Of a stretch of DNA of 64,000 bases, positions 10,613 through 20,055 are shown piece after piece (the first letter of the stretch is position 1; every line of letters begins with the position of its first letter). The stretch comes from Prochlorococcus sp. MIT 1341 (GTDB lineage Bacteria; Cyanobacteriota; Cyanobacteriia; PCC-6307; Cyanobiaceae), in NCBI RefSeq assembly GCF_034092415.1, contig NZ_CP139304.1, positions 1,873,097 through 1,937,096 of the forward strand, in the 5' to 3' direction. A program made the translations under genes and the position numbers. The notes beneath the pieces were generated by a model. It had not been told where the DNA came from, made no database searches, and saw only the letters and a program-made list of their open reading frames with translations.

Positions 10613-11072
10613 GATTCCTGCTGGGAGCCGCAATAAATATGAATATTCGGCTGAGGCTGGTGTTATGGCGCTAGATCGTGTACTTCATTCCTCAGTGAGA
10701 TATCCCTTTGATTATGGGTTCATACCTAACACCCTTGCAGAAGATGGAGCGCCTCTAGATGCAATGGTAATTATGGAAGAACCTACCTTCGCAGGTTGTC
10801 TTATTAAAGCAAGACCTATAGGTGTTCTAGATATGCATGATTCGGGCGCTTATGATGGAAAGTTGTTATGTGTACCTGTTGCAGATCCAAGGCAACAATC
10901 TATTAGTAGCATTCGTCAAATTGCTCCTAATCAGCTGGAAGAAGTCGCTGAATTCTTTCGAACTTATAAAAGTCTTGAAGGAAGAGTAGTTGTCATAGGA
11001 GGATGGAGAGATTCAGATGCAGTAGCACCTCTGCTTTCAGAATGTATAAAAGCGACGCTTACAAAATATTGA
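10554..11072 (+). CDS. ppa: Inorganic pyrophosphatase, family I
   Basis: This soluble enzyme hydrolyses pyrophosphate and pulls biosynthetic reactions forward. The 172-residue sequence carries [17 protein letters not shown] at the N-terminus, [11 protein letters not shown], the metal-binding [11 protein letters not shown] signature (the family D-x-D-x-x-D pattern appears as D..PLDAM), and [10 protein letters not shown]. Length is typical of bacterial family I enzymes. The start codon lies inside the preceding membrane-protein gene with a 59-base overlap, which suggests translational coupling. Confidence 0.95.
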   Translation: MDLSCLSPSPSSGLVNLVVEIPAGSRNKYEYSAEAGVMALDRVLHSSVRYPFDYGFIPNTLAEDGAPLDAMVIMEEPTFAGCLIKARPIGVLDMHDSGAYDGKLLCVPVADPRQQSISSIRQIAPNQLEEVAEFFRTYKSLEGRVVVIGGWRDSDAVAPLLSECIKATLTKY

Positions 11073-11127
11073 TTTTCATTCGAGTCAATTTCGCCTAAGT
11101 TTTTATTTTTGTTCTTCTATTTGAAAA

Positions 11128-11493
11128 ATGACTATTCCAGCAGTAAGGATTTTCAGCTATTCAAGATGCTCTACTTGCAGGAAAGCATTGGATTGGCTTA
11201 ATTCTAATTCAATCTCTTATGAGTTGTTCGACATTATTGAAAACCCTCCAAGCAAGGATTTATTGCTTAAGGCATGGGCACAACTTGGGGAAAGAAAGTT
11301 TTTGTTCAATACCAGTGGAGTGAGTTATAGATCTATTGGAGCTGTGAAAATTAAGGCTATGAGTGATGAGAAGGCTTTAGAGGCTCTTGTTAGTGATGGG
11401 AAGTTGATTAAACGACCTTTTTTGGTTAGCTCTGACAATAAAATCTTGGTAGGCTTTAAGCCTCAAATCTGGGCCGATTTTCTTTTAAGCTAA
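11128..11493 (+). CDS. ArsC/Spx-family thioredoxin-fold protein
   Basis: The 121-residue protein begins with a thioredoxin-like strand and the motif YSRCSTCRKALDWL, the CxxC arrangement of the Spx/MgsR/ArsC group. It ends with IKRPFLVSSDNKILVGFKP, matching the RP-containing C-terminal segment of this family. Members are either glutaredoxin-coupled arsenate reductases or RNA-polymerase-binding regulators. CxxC is more Spx-like, whereas classical ArsC has an isolated cysteine, so arsenate reduction is not assured. A gap of about 264 bp with no recognisable feature follows. Confidence 0.85.
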   Translation: MTIPAVRIFSYSRCSTCRKALDWLNSNSISYELFDIIENPPSKDLLLKAWAQLGERKFLFNTSGVSYRSIGAVKIKAMSDEKALEALVSDGKLIKRPFLVSSDNKILVGFKPQIWADFLLS

Positions 11494-11757
11494 AGATAGA
11501 TATGATCGCAAGATATCAAAATAAATTGTGATATTGAGCCTTGACTCTAGCCACTTGTGGGAGAAATTTAGAAGTTTATCTGATGCTCTCCAAGTAAGAT
11601 ATTTATAATAGATAGATGATTCTTTTGCTATGATAAAAAGAGATTACTCGTTGACTAGATAATGGTTTTATCAAAGTTCTTTTTTAAAATCCTTTAGGCT
11701 TTGACATTTGCACCAATTATAGCTAATTAGTTGTTATGCAAAGTACGGTAAATCTAA

Positions 11758-12462
11758 GTGCATAAGAAAGATTTCTCCAGAGATCGCAAGGTTTCTAAAG
11801 CTGAAAGTATTTCTGGTTTTCAATCTTTTTGGGATTTTTGGGCTCCAATTATATTTACGTTGGCAATTTATATAGGTATTCGTAATTACATTGGCGAAGC
11901 TAGGTATATTCCTTCTGGATCAATGCTTCCAGGGCTGAAGGTTCAAGACCGTTTGTTTATTGAAAAAATCACTTTAAGAGGAAGAGCCCCAAGCCGAGGG
12001 GAAATCGTTGTTTTTAATTCTCCTTACTCTTTTGACCCTGTTTTAAGTGCCTCTAGAGCCTTTTCTCCATTAAAGTGTGCCCTCTTGAATTTCCCTTTAT
12101 TAACGCTTGTTCCTGGACTTTCTGACGCTTCCTGTGATGCATATATAAAGAGGGTTGTTGCGGTCGCAGGGGATCAGGTTTTTGTTAATTACAAGGGGGA
12201 AGTGATTATTGATGGGAAGAGAGAGTCTGAACCTTATGTCAGTAGGTATTGTTCAGCAAATAGCTACTCTATGAATGGATGCAGGCCTTTGCTAGGAAAG
12301 GTTCCAGAAGGACATGTCTTGGTTCTCGGAGATAATAGAGGTAACAGTTGGGACGGTCGCTTTTGGCCAGGCGGAAATTTTCTTCCAGTTGATCAGATTA
12401 TTGGAAGAGCTGTGTGGAGATTTTGGCCACTTAGTCGCTTGGGTCCACTTCACGGTTTTTAA
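11758..12462 (+). CDS. lepB: Signal peptidase I
   Basis: The 234-residue membrane-anchored protease cleaves signal peptides from exported proteins. One transmembrane helix (about residues 28-43) is followed by the catalytic serine in PSGSM (Ser55). The general-base lysine sits in YIKRVVAVAGDQV, and the closing box is VLGDNRGNSWDGRFW. The gene begins with GTG at 11758. An insertion between the Ser and Lys boxes contains cysteines. Its last 32 bases overlap the 3' end of the convergent dihydroorotase-like gene. Confidence 0.94.
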   Translation: MHKKDFSRDRKVSKAESISGFQSFWDFWAPIIFTLAIYIGIRNYIGEARYIPSGSMLPGLKVQDRLFIEKITLRGRAPSRGEIVVFNSPYSFDPVLSASRAFSPLKCALLNFPLLTLVPGLSDASCDAYIKRVVAVAGDQVFVNYKGEVIIDGKRESEPYVSRYCSANSYSMNGCRPLLGKVPEGHVLVLGDNRGNSWDGRFWPGGNFLPVDQIIGRAVWRFWPLSRLGPLHGF

Positions 12463-13744
12463 GTCCGCAATCAATTACTTTTCCCTTCAATTCGCAGCCT
12501 TCCATTGGTTGATTCGCTGCTTTCGGTACATTTTGAGAATTTCTCGTTTGTGTCCAACAATGATCAGGATCAAAGAGGAGCCACCGTCTACTACCAGGAG
12601 AAATTTTTTCTTGGCGTGTTTTTAGTAGCCTAGATGGCCCAAAACTTAAAGAATTCCATAGTTGATCCACAGACCATTTTTCTTTAACAATTAGCTCTTG
12701 CCAAAGTAATGGGAGTACAAGGTGATGGCCTGCAAGACCAGGAATACGCTTGTCAGGTGATAATTGAATTTCCTCATCGTCAAGAGGAACGGAATGTACC
12801 GCTATTGCGGTAATAATTCCCTCTTTAAGAGCGTTAATTAGAGATCTTCTGTCTTGTTCCCCTCCAAGAGAAGGAGTCACTCGCCAACCGAGGCTTGTGA
12901 GGTTGAGAGTTGTTCTGTCAGCAACAATATGCCACCAAGACACACTTGACATTGGTGGATTTTTAGAGCTTTTGAGCATTTCTACACCTTTTAAGGTGGA
13001 AATATTCATCAGTCTTAGCGACTTGTCTTTGTTGAGATGATTTAGTTCTATTAGCTCTGCAAGGGGAAGCGTTTCGCTTGTGATCGGGTCTGGAGGCCAA
13101 CCGGCTCGAAGGGTCTCTACTCCTTCTCTGACAAGTCCTTCTCCTTGCAATTTTTTGTCCCTTGGTGCAACCAAAAAAGGTGCTGTTCCCATTTCTCCTA
13201 GTAATAAGCCACGTTGTAGTAGCTCTAGGGGAGGGATAGAGTCATCTTCTGCTAAGCCAATCGCGCCATGTTGCAGTAAATCAGCATGGGAGGATAAAAC
13301 ATCACCTTTCCCATTAAGGCTGAAACTTCCCCAAAGATGGATGATTACATCGTTTTGGTGATTGACGAGACCTTGTAAACGTTCAGGACGGTCTCTCCAT
13401 GAAGAACTCCTTGGCAGTAAGGCTAATTGTCCATAGCCACATGTTGCTGCTGCTTTGCACAGGCTTGAAAGGCTTTCACTTTTTCCAGAAACCGGTTCTT
13501 CTAAAATTGAATGAGGGTCAACAAGGCAGGGGGCTAATAGTAAGTTTGAGGATGAAGGAGTTGGTAGAATGTTGAGCTTTTTTGCTTCGGCAAGTGCTTT
13601 TTTGCCGAATGCAAAAATCAAACCTTCTTTTATTAAAACAGAGTCTTTTTTAACAGGACTATTAGGGCCATGGAGAATTTGAATATCCTTTAAGAGTGTT
13701 GATTGCGACACAACCTTATAGTGCTCCTGCAGCTGTTTTATCAA
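12431..13744 (-). CDS. Dihydroorotase-like amidohydrolase homologue, probably non-catalytic
   Basis: The 437-residue protein follows the layout of dihydroorotases, with a beta-rich N-terminal segment and a barrel. Where active enzymes have D-x-H-x-H at the first barrel strand, this one reads APCLVDPHSILEEP: one His remains and the second is Ile. A carbamylated-lysine motif is also not obvious, so hydrolysis of carbamoyl aspartate is doubtful. The start is a TTG at 13744, supported by an AGGAGG Shine-Dalgarno about 5 nt upstream on the mRNA, inside the end of the preceding gene. It overlaps that gene by 29 nt and is translationally coupled to it. Confidence 0.8.
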   Translation of the reverse strand: MIKQLQEHYKVVSQSTLLKDIQILHGPNSPVKKDSVLIKEGLIFAFGKKALAEAKKLNILPTPSSSNLLLAPCLVDPHSILEEPVSGKSESLSSLCKAAATCGYGQLALLPRSSSWRDRPERLQGLVNHQNDVIIHLWGSFSLNGKGDVLSSHADLLQHGAIGLAEDDSIPPLELLQRGLLLGEMGTAPFLVAPRDKKLQGEGLVREGVETLRAGWPPDPITSETLPLAELIELNHLNKDKSLRLMNISTLKGVEMLKSSKNPPMSSVSWWHIVADRTTLNLTSLGWRVTPSLGGEQDRRSLINALKEGIITAIAVHSVPLDDEEIQLSPDKRIPGLAGHHLVLPLLWQELIVKEKWSVDQLWNSLSFGPSRLLKTRQEKISPGSRRWLLFDPDHCWTQTRNSQNVPKAANQPMEGCELKGKVIDCGLKNREVDPSD

Positions 13745-15041
13745 GAATCCCTCCTAAATGTGATGTTAGGTTCATGCATGTCACAACCATAGGTTGGTTT
13801 GAGTCTTTTGGAATGTCTAGAACTGTTACCCCTCCGTTTCCTTGCTTTACCATCCAAATGTTCGATGCATTTAGACCTAGAGCATGACAAATAATCGTTT
13901 TATTTACCGCATCATGTGCAACTACGAGAGCGGTCTCTCCTTGGGAGAGGCCTCTTGAAATCTTTCTCAAGCATTTCACAGACCGTTCCCACACTTGATG
14001 AATGCTTTCTCCTTCAGGCATTACAACTTTCTCTGGAGACTTTTTCCATTGTGCTAAAAGTTCAGGCCATTCCATTGCAATTTCTGCCTCAAGCTTCCCT
14101 TCCCACAAGCCATGGTTGATTTCTTTGAGCTCATTTTCTAGCGTTAATTTAAGATTTTTATGTGACTTAAGAATCTCTTTTGCAGTTTGTGTTGGCCTAG
14201 TCATCGAGCTGCTATATGCCTTGTGTAGTTTTATTTTGTTAAGGAATAGACCAGCATCAAAGGCTTGCTTAAAACCGTTTTCGTTAAGTGGGATATCAAT
14301 CTGCCCTTGAAAACGACCTTGTTGATTCCAGTTTGTTTCACCATGCCTTACTAGAATTAACCTTGAATGACTTTTGCTAGGTGGAATCGGGGGATTTAAA
14401 TGAACAGTATTATTAAGGCATTCGATCTGTGAATGAAAAGTATTTTTTTGGTACGAAAGTATATTCAATACTGATACAGATGCGTTGTCTAACTTCAATC
14501 GCCTGAAGTCTTTGGAAGGATTTCCAATTAAGTTGAGAATTAGGCATCTAAGAATCGCATTGTGAGCTACAACTAATATTGTTTCTTTCCCTTCTATTGA
14601 ATGTTGCTTTATAAGCTTCTTTAGAAAACAATTTGCTTGTTTCATAAGCTCTTGGAGAGGTTTGAAGTGATCACTTTGACCTCGCGTAAGGACAAGATCT
14701 TGTGGTTGTGTTTTCCAGACCTTGAAATCATTTGGAAATGTATTCTGAACTTCTTCCCCGGTAAGTCCACTCCAAGGGCTGAGGTCTATTTCAAGTAAGT
14801 CATTGTCGAAAATAGGATTTTTGGAGCTCCCTTTTGCTTGAATTAATTCCTTCGCGGTTTGGGCAGCTCTCCTTAAAGGAGAGCTGTAGAAAGCCTCTAT
14901 TTCCATGTCGGTCAACGCTTTGCCTGTTTTTTGTGCCTGAACGACCCCTTCTTGAGTAAGTATTGAGAGGTCATCACGACCTTGGATACGCCCTTGAGAG
15001 TTGAAGCTACTTAAACCATGGCGAACAAGGAGGAGACGCAT
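13716..15041 (-). CDS. Two-domain histidine phosphatase (phosphoglycerate-mutase-like)
   Basis: Two tandem histidine-phosphatase domains are visible in 441 residues. The first begins LLLVRHGLSSFNSQGRIQGR at residue 3, the second LILVRHGETNWNQQGRFQGQ near residue 227. Each RHG histidine is the phospho-acceptor, and each domain has its second catalytic His in VVAHNAILR and VVAHDAVNK. It is commonly annotated as GpmB or phosphoglycerate mutase, but cyanobacterial relatives of this superfamily include metal-independent phosphoserine phosphatases, so the substrate is open. It is translationally coupled to the dihydroorotase-like gene. Confidence 0.85.
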   Translation of the reverse strand: MRLLLVRHGLSSFNSQGRIQGRDDLSILTQEGVVQAQKTGKALTDMEIEAFYSSPLRRAAQTAKELIQAKGSSKNPIFDNDLLEIDLSPWSGLTGEEVQNTFPNDFKVWKTQPQDLVLTRGQSDHFKPLQELMKQANCFLKKLIKQHSIEGKETILVVAHNAILRCLILNLIGNPSKDFRRLKLDNASVSVLNILSYQKNTFHSQIECLNNTVHLNPPIPPSKSHSRLILVRHGETNWNQQGRFQGQIDIPLNENGFKQAFDAGLFLNKIKLHKAYSSSMTRPTQTAKEILKSHKNLKLTLENELKEINHGLWEGKLEAEIAMEWPELLAQWKKSPEKVVMPEGESIHQVWERSVKCLRKISRGLSQGETALVVAHDAVNKTIICHALGLNASNIWMVKQGNGGVTVLDIPKDSNQPMVVTCMNLTSHLGGILDKTAAGAL

Positions 15042-15072
15042 GGCAAAAGAGAGATATGGTTGGTTTTGCCAT
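15040..15072 (-). repeat. Inverted repeat reaching the histidine-phosphatase start codon
   Basis: ATGGCAAAA (15040-15048) and TTTTGCCAT (15064-15072) are perfect 9-bp arms separated by 15 bp. On the leftward mRNA the downstream arm ends in the first two bases of the AUG start codon at 15041-15039. A folded leader would therefore partly bury the initiation site. No terminator-like T-run follows. Confidence 0.6.
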
Positions 15073-15154
15073 CGTATGGGGCAGCCTGTCTCTTTAACAT
15101 TTTTAGAGAGTAAACATCTGCTCTTGGTTAGGTTGGAAACTCACGAAACCCTTT

Positions 15155-16510
15155 ATGCGAACAGCTAACCCCACTTGGAAAATTGCCTTGGCAATTATCT
15201 CAATAATTATTTCCTTAGCTGTTTGGAAACAGGGATTGGAACAAAGCTTTAATCGCCCATCAGTTGCCCCAGCGCTTTCTCTTAGCCAGCAAGAGATGGC
15301 TCTTTTAGCAAAACCGGCTGTTCCCCGTTCATTCCAGTCACTTCTCATAGGGACGCAACCTGAGACTGCTCTTCGCGAGAGCTTAATGGAGATTCCGTTA
15401 GATCAGATGGAAGACCACCAAAGGTTGCTCTTGGCGGCATTGGAAAATTCGAATGAGAGGAAAAAATTATTGTTGGACTTCTCGTTAGAAGAGGCATCTT
15501 TAGAGCCAGTTAAGAAAGTCTTAATAGAAGGTCGTAACTTGAAGGACAATTTTGAAGACGCTTTTGGAGAAGAGCTTGTATATACCAATCCACTCTTAAT
15601 ACAAGCATCTTGTTTTTCTATAGGCGGGAATGAATCGAATTGTATTGATCAACAGATTGCAAAAAGGATGGCTTTGAGATTGGGCTTTAGTCAGGGTCTC
15701 CCTTTGATAGCTCTCTTCATTGGGAGTGGATTGTTATTACGTCAAATCTGGATTTTGTTCAGAGGCCTGACACTTCCATGGCCTGCTGTGATTCCGATTC
15801 CCCTTTCCTCGATGGATATGGTGCTTTTGGTTGCGGGGGGGTTTGTTGTTTTAGGAGAAGTTGTTTCACCAACGCTTGTCCTTCCGATTACTTCTGCCAT
15901 GACAAGTCAATTGGCAAGTCCTTTTAATGAATCAGTAAAGGTTTTAGTTGGATATTGTTCAATGACGGTGGCACCTCTGGTTATTCTTAGTCGCCAATTG
16001 AAGAGCCTTGAAGCATCTCTTCGTCCTGAGAATGGATGGTTGCAATGGCGATTAAGCCCATGGAACACTGCTATTTCACGGGCGATTGTTGCGTGGCTAA
16101 TGGTTTTGCCTCCGGTTCTTATAACAGGTTGGTTGGTGAGCTTTACCTTTGGAGATCAGGGAGGCAGCAATCCTTTACTAGAGCTTGTGTTGAGCAGTCG
16201 AGATCCGGTTGCTCTTGGCTTGCTAGTCGTCACGACTGTTGTTCTGGCGCCATTGTTCGAAGAATTGGTCTTCCGAGGTGTTCTTTTGCCTGTGTTAGTT
16301 AAGGAGATAGGTAGATCTTGGGCTCTCGTGATGAGCGCCATTGTTTTTGCTATGGCTCATTTAAGTGTTAGTGAGTTTCCACCATTACTTGTGTTAGGAG
16401 TGGGTCTTGCTTTGCTGAGACTCAGCACAGGAAGACTTTTACCGTGTGTTCTTATGCACGCATTGTGGAATGGAATGACTTTTTTCAATCTTGTTTTATT
16501 AGCTGGATAG
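15155..16510 (+). CDS. CPBP-family intramembrane glutamic endopeptidase
   Basis: The 451-residue membrane protein has an N-terminal signal/anchor helix, a soluble lumenal or periplasmic region (about residues 25-180), then several hydrophobic helices. The CPBP/Abi core near the C-terminus has the catalytic EELVFRGVLLPVL box (EExxxR) and histidines in FAMAHLSVSEFPP and LMHALWNGMTF. Family members cleave within membranes (Rce1-like) or modify exported peptides. Cyanobacteria carry several, and this gene's substrate is unknown. It is divergent from the histidine phosphatase gene and precedes the cell-division genes. Confidence 0.88.
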   Translation: MRTANPTWKIALAIISIIISLAVWKQGLEQSFNRPSVAPALSLSQQEMALLAKPAVPRSFQSLLIGTQPETALRESLMEIPLDQMEDHQRLLLAALENSNERKKLLLDFSLEEASLEPVKKVLIEGRNLKDNFEDAFGEELVYTNPLLIQASCFSIGGNESNCIDQQIAKRMALRLGFSQGLPLIALFIGSGLLLRQIWILFRGLTLPWPAVIPIPLSSMDMVLLVAGGFVVLGEVVSPTLVLPITSAMTSQLASPFNESVKVLVGYCSMTVAPLVILSRQLKSLEASLRPENGWLQWRLSPWNTAISRAIVAWLMVLPPVLITGWLVSFTFGDQGGSNPLLELVLSSRDPVALGLLVVTTVVLAPLFEELVFRGVLLPVLVKEIGRSWALVMSAIVFAMAHLSVSEFPPLLVLGVGLALLRLSTGRLLPCVLMHALWNGMTFFNLVLLAG

Positions 16511-16597
16511 TTGAAAGCATATTGAGTTTTCTAATCTATTGACCTTGCAGAGCCTATTAGATGATGGTTCACTTGAAAGTATTAGGCATTCTTTCTG

Positions 16598-17068
16598 GTG
16601 GTTGCAGTTAAACAACCGCGCTCTATATCGCTAAAAGAGGAGACGTTCAGGCCACAAACTACGCGGTCTCTTGAGTTGTTACAGGGTGCTTTATCAACTA
16701 GGAAAATTGCTCGTCATTCTCCCAGAGTGGCAGGTTTTCATAGGATTGTTGATGGTGCATTGTTGGGAACTTGTTTGGCTTTAACCTTTATCTCTGCGTT
16801 AACTCTTCATTGGCAATATCGGTGGACTATTGACTTTACAAGGCTAGAAAATACTCGCAAACTGGCTCATAGATTCACTGAGTCTACGGCCATGCTGGAA
16901 CAACACCTGTTAAAGCGTGGCAGGTTGCCTGGACTAATGGTTTCAACCAAGGCGTCGGACCTTCTTTATCTAGATCAACCATCTGGCTCTATAGGGGGTT
17001 TTGATGCAAAGGGCTCCTTTGTTGTTTTAAATAAGGTCTTTGCAAACCATATAATTCATGGCTACTGA
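16598..17068 (+). CDS. Small bitopic protein upstream of ftsI, FtsL candidate
   Basis: The 156-residue protein has a basic cytoplasmic N-terminus of about 50 residues, one transmembrane helix (GALLGTCLALTFISALTL, about residues 53-70), then a helical stretch (LENTRKLAHRFTESTAMLEQ) and a variable tail. This topology and the position directly before ftsI (TGATG overlap of one base) match FtsL, the septal coiled-coil partner of FtsI. Sequence identity in FtsL is always weak, so the call rests on topology and context. The start is GTG at 16598. Confidence 0.7.
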   Translation: MVAVKQPRSISLKEETFRPQTTRSLELLQGALSTRKIARHSPRVAGFHRIVDGALLGTCLALTFISALTLHWQYRWTIDFTRLENTRKLAHRFTESTAMLEQHLLKRGRLPGLMVSTKASDLLYLDQPSGSIGGFDAKGSFVVLNKVFANHIIHGY

Positions 17069-18858
17069 TGGGAGTCAATAAACATAGATTATCAAGGAGT
17101 TCTCGAGGCAAGAGGAAGCGTGTTATTCAATTAGAGAAAGTTTCAGATTTTCGAATGAGATTAGTATTTTTGTCTCTTGTTATCGGAATCTTTGGATTGG
17201 GAGGACGGTTAGCTTGGCTACAGCTTTTTCAGTCATCGGCATTGGAGGCACGTGCTAGATCATTTCAGACTGATTTCACAAAGCCACTCGGGAGAAGGCG
17301 TTCAATAGTTGATCGTATGGGACGGTTAGTTGCTTTAGATGAAAAGCGTTATCGATTATGGGCTCATCCGAGGTACTTTAATTTTCCTGGAGATGACCCT
17401 GCCTTAATTCGTAAGCCAGTTGATGTGGCTAGGAAGCTTTCAGGCCTGATTCCAATGTCGATGAGTGAAATTGTCCAACGACTTGGTGATCGCCCCTCTG
17501 GCGTAAAACTTGCTGAGGGTCTTGATCAGGACAAAGCTTTGCTTTTGAAAGGATTGGGCATAAGTGGCTTAGACCTCGAGCCATACCCGCAACGCGTTTA
17601 CCCGCAAGGTGATCTATTTGCAAATGTGGTTGGATTCTTGAACCATGATCGCGTTCCTCAGGCAGGTTTGGAGCAGAGTTTGAATTCAGAGATGCTTAGG
17701 TATGAACAACCTCTAACTCTAAGAAGAGGTGCTGATGGAACACCTCTTCCCGATGATCTGGCTCCGGGTCTTTTCTTTGGGGATGATATGCGAATGCAGC
17801 TCACCATGGATGCACGTCTCCAACAGGTGGCGATGGAGGCTTTAGCTCAAGGCGTATCGCGTTGGAGTGCGAAGAAAGGTGTGGCGATTGTTATGGACGT
17901 AGCTAATGGAGAGATGTTGGCTCTTGCTTCAACTCCAACTTATGACCCGAATAAGTATTGGAGATTTCCCCCGAGTCGTTTTCGTGAATGGTCTGTACAA
18001 GATCTGTTTGAGCCTGGTTCTACGTTTAAACCCATAAACCTAGCTTTAGCTTTACAGGAAGGAGTAATAGAGGAAGGAGATACTGTTTTTGATGAGGGGA
18101 GAGTTGATGTAGGAGGTTGGCCTTTATATAACAATGATCGTGTTTCGCATGGTGTTATTGATTATCCAAAGTTGCTTCAGGTCTCTAGCAATGTAGGCAT
18201 GGTTAAGACAATGCAAAAGCTTAGTCCAGACTTGTATTGGGATTGGCTTCAGAAACTAGGAGTGAATTCTATCCCTGAGACTGATCTCCCTGGTGCTGTT
18301 GCTGGTCAATTAAAGACTAAAAAACAGTTTGTTTTACAGACGATTGAACCTGCCACTGCTGCCTTTGGCCAGGGATTTTCTCTAACACCTCTTAAGTTGG
18401 CGCAACTGCATGCTCTTATTGCCAATGGCGGATATTTGGTAAGACCCCGGATAACAAGGGGGTTGACTTTACAGGACGCTTCCTCTGAAAAGACACAATT
18501 ACTGGAACCAGAAGTGACAAATACGATTAGGCAGTGGATGGAATCCGTAGTAACTGCCGGCAGTGGAAAAGGGGTGAAAACACCTGGTTATCGAATAGGG
18601 GGGAAGACAGGTACTGCACAAAAGGCCGTTAATGGCATTTATCAGCCTGGAGCAAAAATCTGCAGCTTTGTTGCAATCCTCCCAATTGATTCCCCTCGCT
18701 TTGTGGTTTTGGTTGTTGTAGATGAGCCTCGAGGTAGTAATGCTTATGGTTCAACAGTTGCGACACCTGTTGCCAAGATGATTATTGATGGATTGTTGGC
18801 GATAGAGAAAATACCTCCAACAAGCAAAAGGTCAGATTCTCAATCTTCAAATGGGTGA
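17068..18858 (+). CDS. ftsI: Septal peptidoglycan transpeptidase FtsI (class B PBP)
   Basis: The 596-residue class B penicillin-binding protein crosslinks septal peptidoglycan. A basic N-terminus and one transmembrane helix (about residues 30-50) are followed by the pedestal domain with PLGRRRSIVDRMGRLVA. The transpeptidase domain shows SxxK in EPGSTFKPINLAL (about Ser318), SxN in QVSSNVGMVK (about 373) and KTG in GGKTGTAQKAV (about 512), so all catalytic boxes are intact. It overlaps the upstream FtsL-like gene by one base. PBP2-type elongation function cannot be fully excluded, but the gene order favours division. Confidence 0.93.
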   Translation: MGVNKHRLSRSSRGKRKRVIQLEKVSDFRMRLVFLSLVIGIFGLGGRLAWLQLFQSSALEARARSFQTDFTKPLGRRRSIVDRMGRLVALDEKRYRLWAHPRYFNFPGDDPALIRKPVDVARKLSGLIPMSMSEIVQRLGDRPSGVKLAEGLDQDKALLLKGLGISGLDLEPYPQRVYPQGDLFANVVGFLNHDRVPQAGLEQSLNSEMLRYEQPLTLRRGADGTPLPDDLAPGLFFGDDMRMQLTMDARLQQVAMEALAQGVSRWSAKKGVAIVMDVANGEMLALASTPTYDPNKYWRFPPSRFREWSVQDLFEPGSTFKPINLALALQEGVIEEGDTVFDEGRVDVGGWPLYNNDRVSHGVIDYPKLLQVSSNVGMVKTMQKLSPDLYWDWLQKLGVNSIPETDLPGAVAGQLKTKKQFVLQTIEPATAAFGQGFSLTPLKLAQLHALIANGGYLVRPRITRGLTLQDASSEKTQLLEPEVTNTIRQWMESVVTAGSGKGVKTPGYRIGGKTGTAQKAVNGIYQPGAKICSFVAILPIDSPRFVVLVVVDEPRGSNAYGSTVATPVAKMIIDGLLAIEKIPPTSKRSDSQSSNG

Positions 18859-18952
18859 AAACTTGGAAAAACTTCCATTTTCAAAGGCTGAAATAGAGGT
18901 GTAAATTATTGAAAGAGAGCTAGCTTTACTAATAGATGGTGAGTAATTTTTA

Positions 18953-19984
18953 ATGGCCACGTTCTTAGAGCAGCTTTCCTCAATGACTGTCGTTGTCGCA
19001 GACACGGGAGAACTTGAGGCTATTAAGACATTCACTCCTAGGGATGCAACTACAAATCCTTCTTTGATATTGGCTGCTGCACAGATGCCTGAATATCAAG
19101 GACTTATAGATGATGCATTGCTTTCTTCTAGAAAAAGTTTGGCAAATAGTGCTAGTGCAGAGAATGTCGTTAGAGAAGCCCTTGATCAGATATGCGTTCT
19201 CTTTGGGATAGAAATTCTTAAGATTGTGCCAGGACGTGTTTCTACAGAAGTTGACGCTCGCTTGAGTTATGACACTCAAGCCACAATTGATAAAGCAAGG
19301 AAATTGATTTCTCTTTATGAAAATGCAGGTATTCCAAAAGAAAAGGTATTAATTAAAATAGCTTCCACATGGGAAGGTATAAAGGCTGCGGAATTCCTAG
19401 AAAAGGAAGGTATCAATTGTAATTTAACGCTTTTATTTAGCTTTTCACAAGCAGTTGCCTGTGCCGAGGCAGGAGTTACTTTAATTTCGCCTTTTGTTGG
19501 AAGGATACTTGATTGGTATAAGGCTGAAACTGGTCGTGATAGTTATCCTGGCTCTGAAGATCCTGGTGTGTTGTCAGTGACAAAGATTTTTAATTACTAC
19601 AAGCGTAATCGCTATAAAACTGAAGTTATGGGAGCAAGCTTTAGAAATATTGATGAGATTATTGAATTAGCAGGTTGTGATCTGCTGACCATATCACCCA
19701 AATTACTCGATCAGTTACGGCATAAAGAAGGAAAATTAACCCAAAAATTGGATAATAATAATCCAGGCCCTTCAAGAGAATTTGTTTCACTAGATCAGTT
19801 CGAATTTTCTAAAGCGATGAATAAAGATCGAATGGCAAGTGAAAAGTTAGATGAGGGTATAAAGGGCTTTAGCAAGGCGATAGAAACTCTTGAAATACAG
19901 TTGAGGGATCGCTTAAAGTCACTTCACTTGGCTAGCTTATCAGATGATTCTCTCGAGATTAATTCTAAAGTTCTTTGCAATTAA
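18953..19984 (+). CDS. tal: Transaldolase
   Basis: Transaldolase moves a dihydroxyacetone unit between sugar phosphates in the oxidative and non-oxidative pentose phosphate pathway. In the 343-residue sequence the N-terminal [15 protein letters not shown], the Schiff-base lysine in [14 protein letters not shown] and [18 protein letters not shown] are intact. In marine picocyanobacteria transaldolase supports night-time carbon catabolism and is known as a target that cyanophages also encode. This copy sits in an all-bacterial neighbourhood and has full TalB-type length, unlike the short phage talC form. Confidence 0.96.
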   Translation: MATFLEQLSSMTVVVADTGELEAIKTFTPRDATTNPSLILAAAQMPEYQGLIDDALLSSRKSLANSASAENVVREALDQICVLFGIEILKIVPGRVSTEVDARLSYDTQATIDKARKLISLYENAGIPKEKVLIKIASTWEGIKAAEFLEKEGINCNLTLLFSFSQAVACAEAGVTLISPFVGRILDWYKAETGRDSYPGSEDPGVLSVTKIFNYYKRNRYKTEVMGASFRNIDEIIELAGCDLLTISPKLLDQLRHKEGKLTQKLDNNNPGPSREFVSLDQFEFSKAMNKDRMASEKLDEGIKGFSKAIETLEIQLRDRLKSLHLASLSDDSLEINSKVLCN

Positions 19985-20055
19985 GACTCTTAGGCACCTA
20001 CTGTTTTGTGTAAAAAATACTTAGGCATATTTAATAAGAAAAAATTATTTTTATT

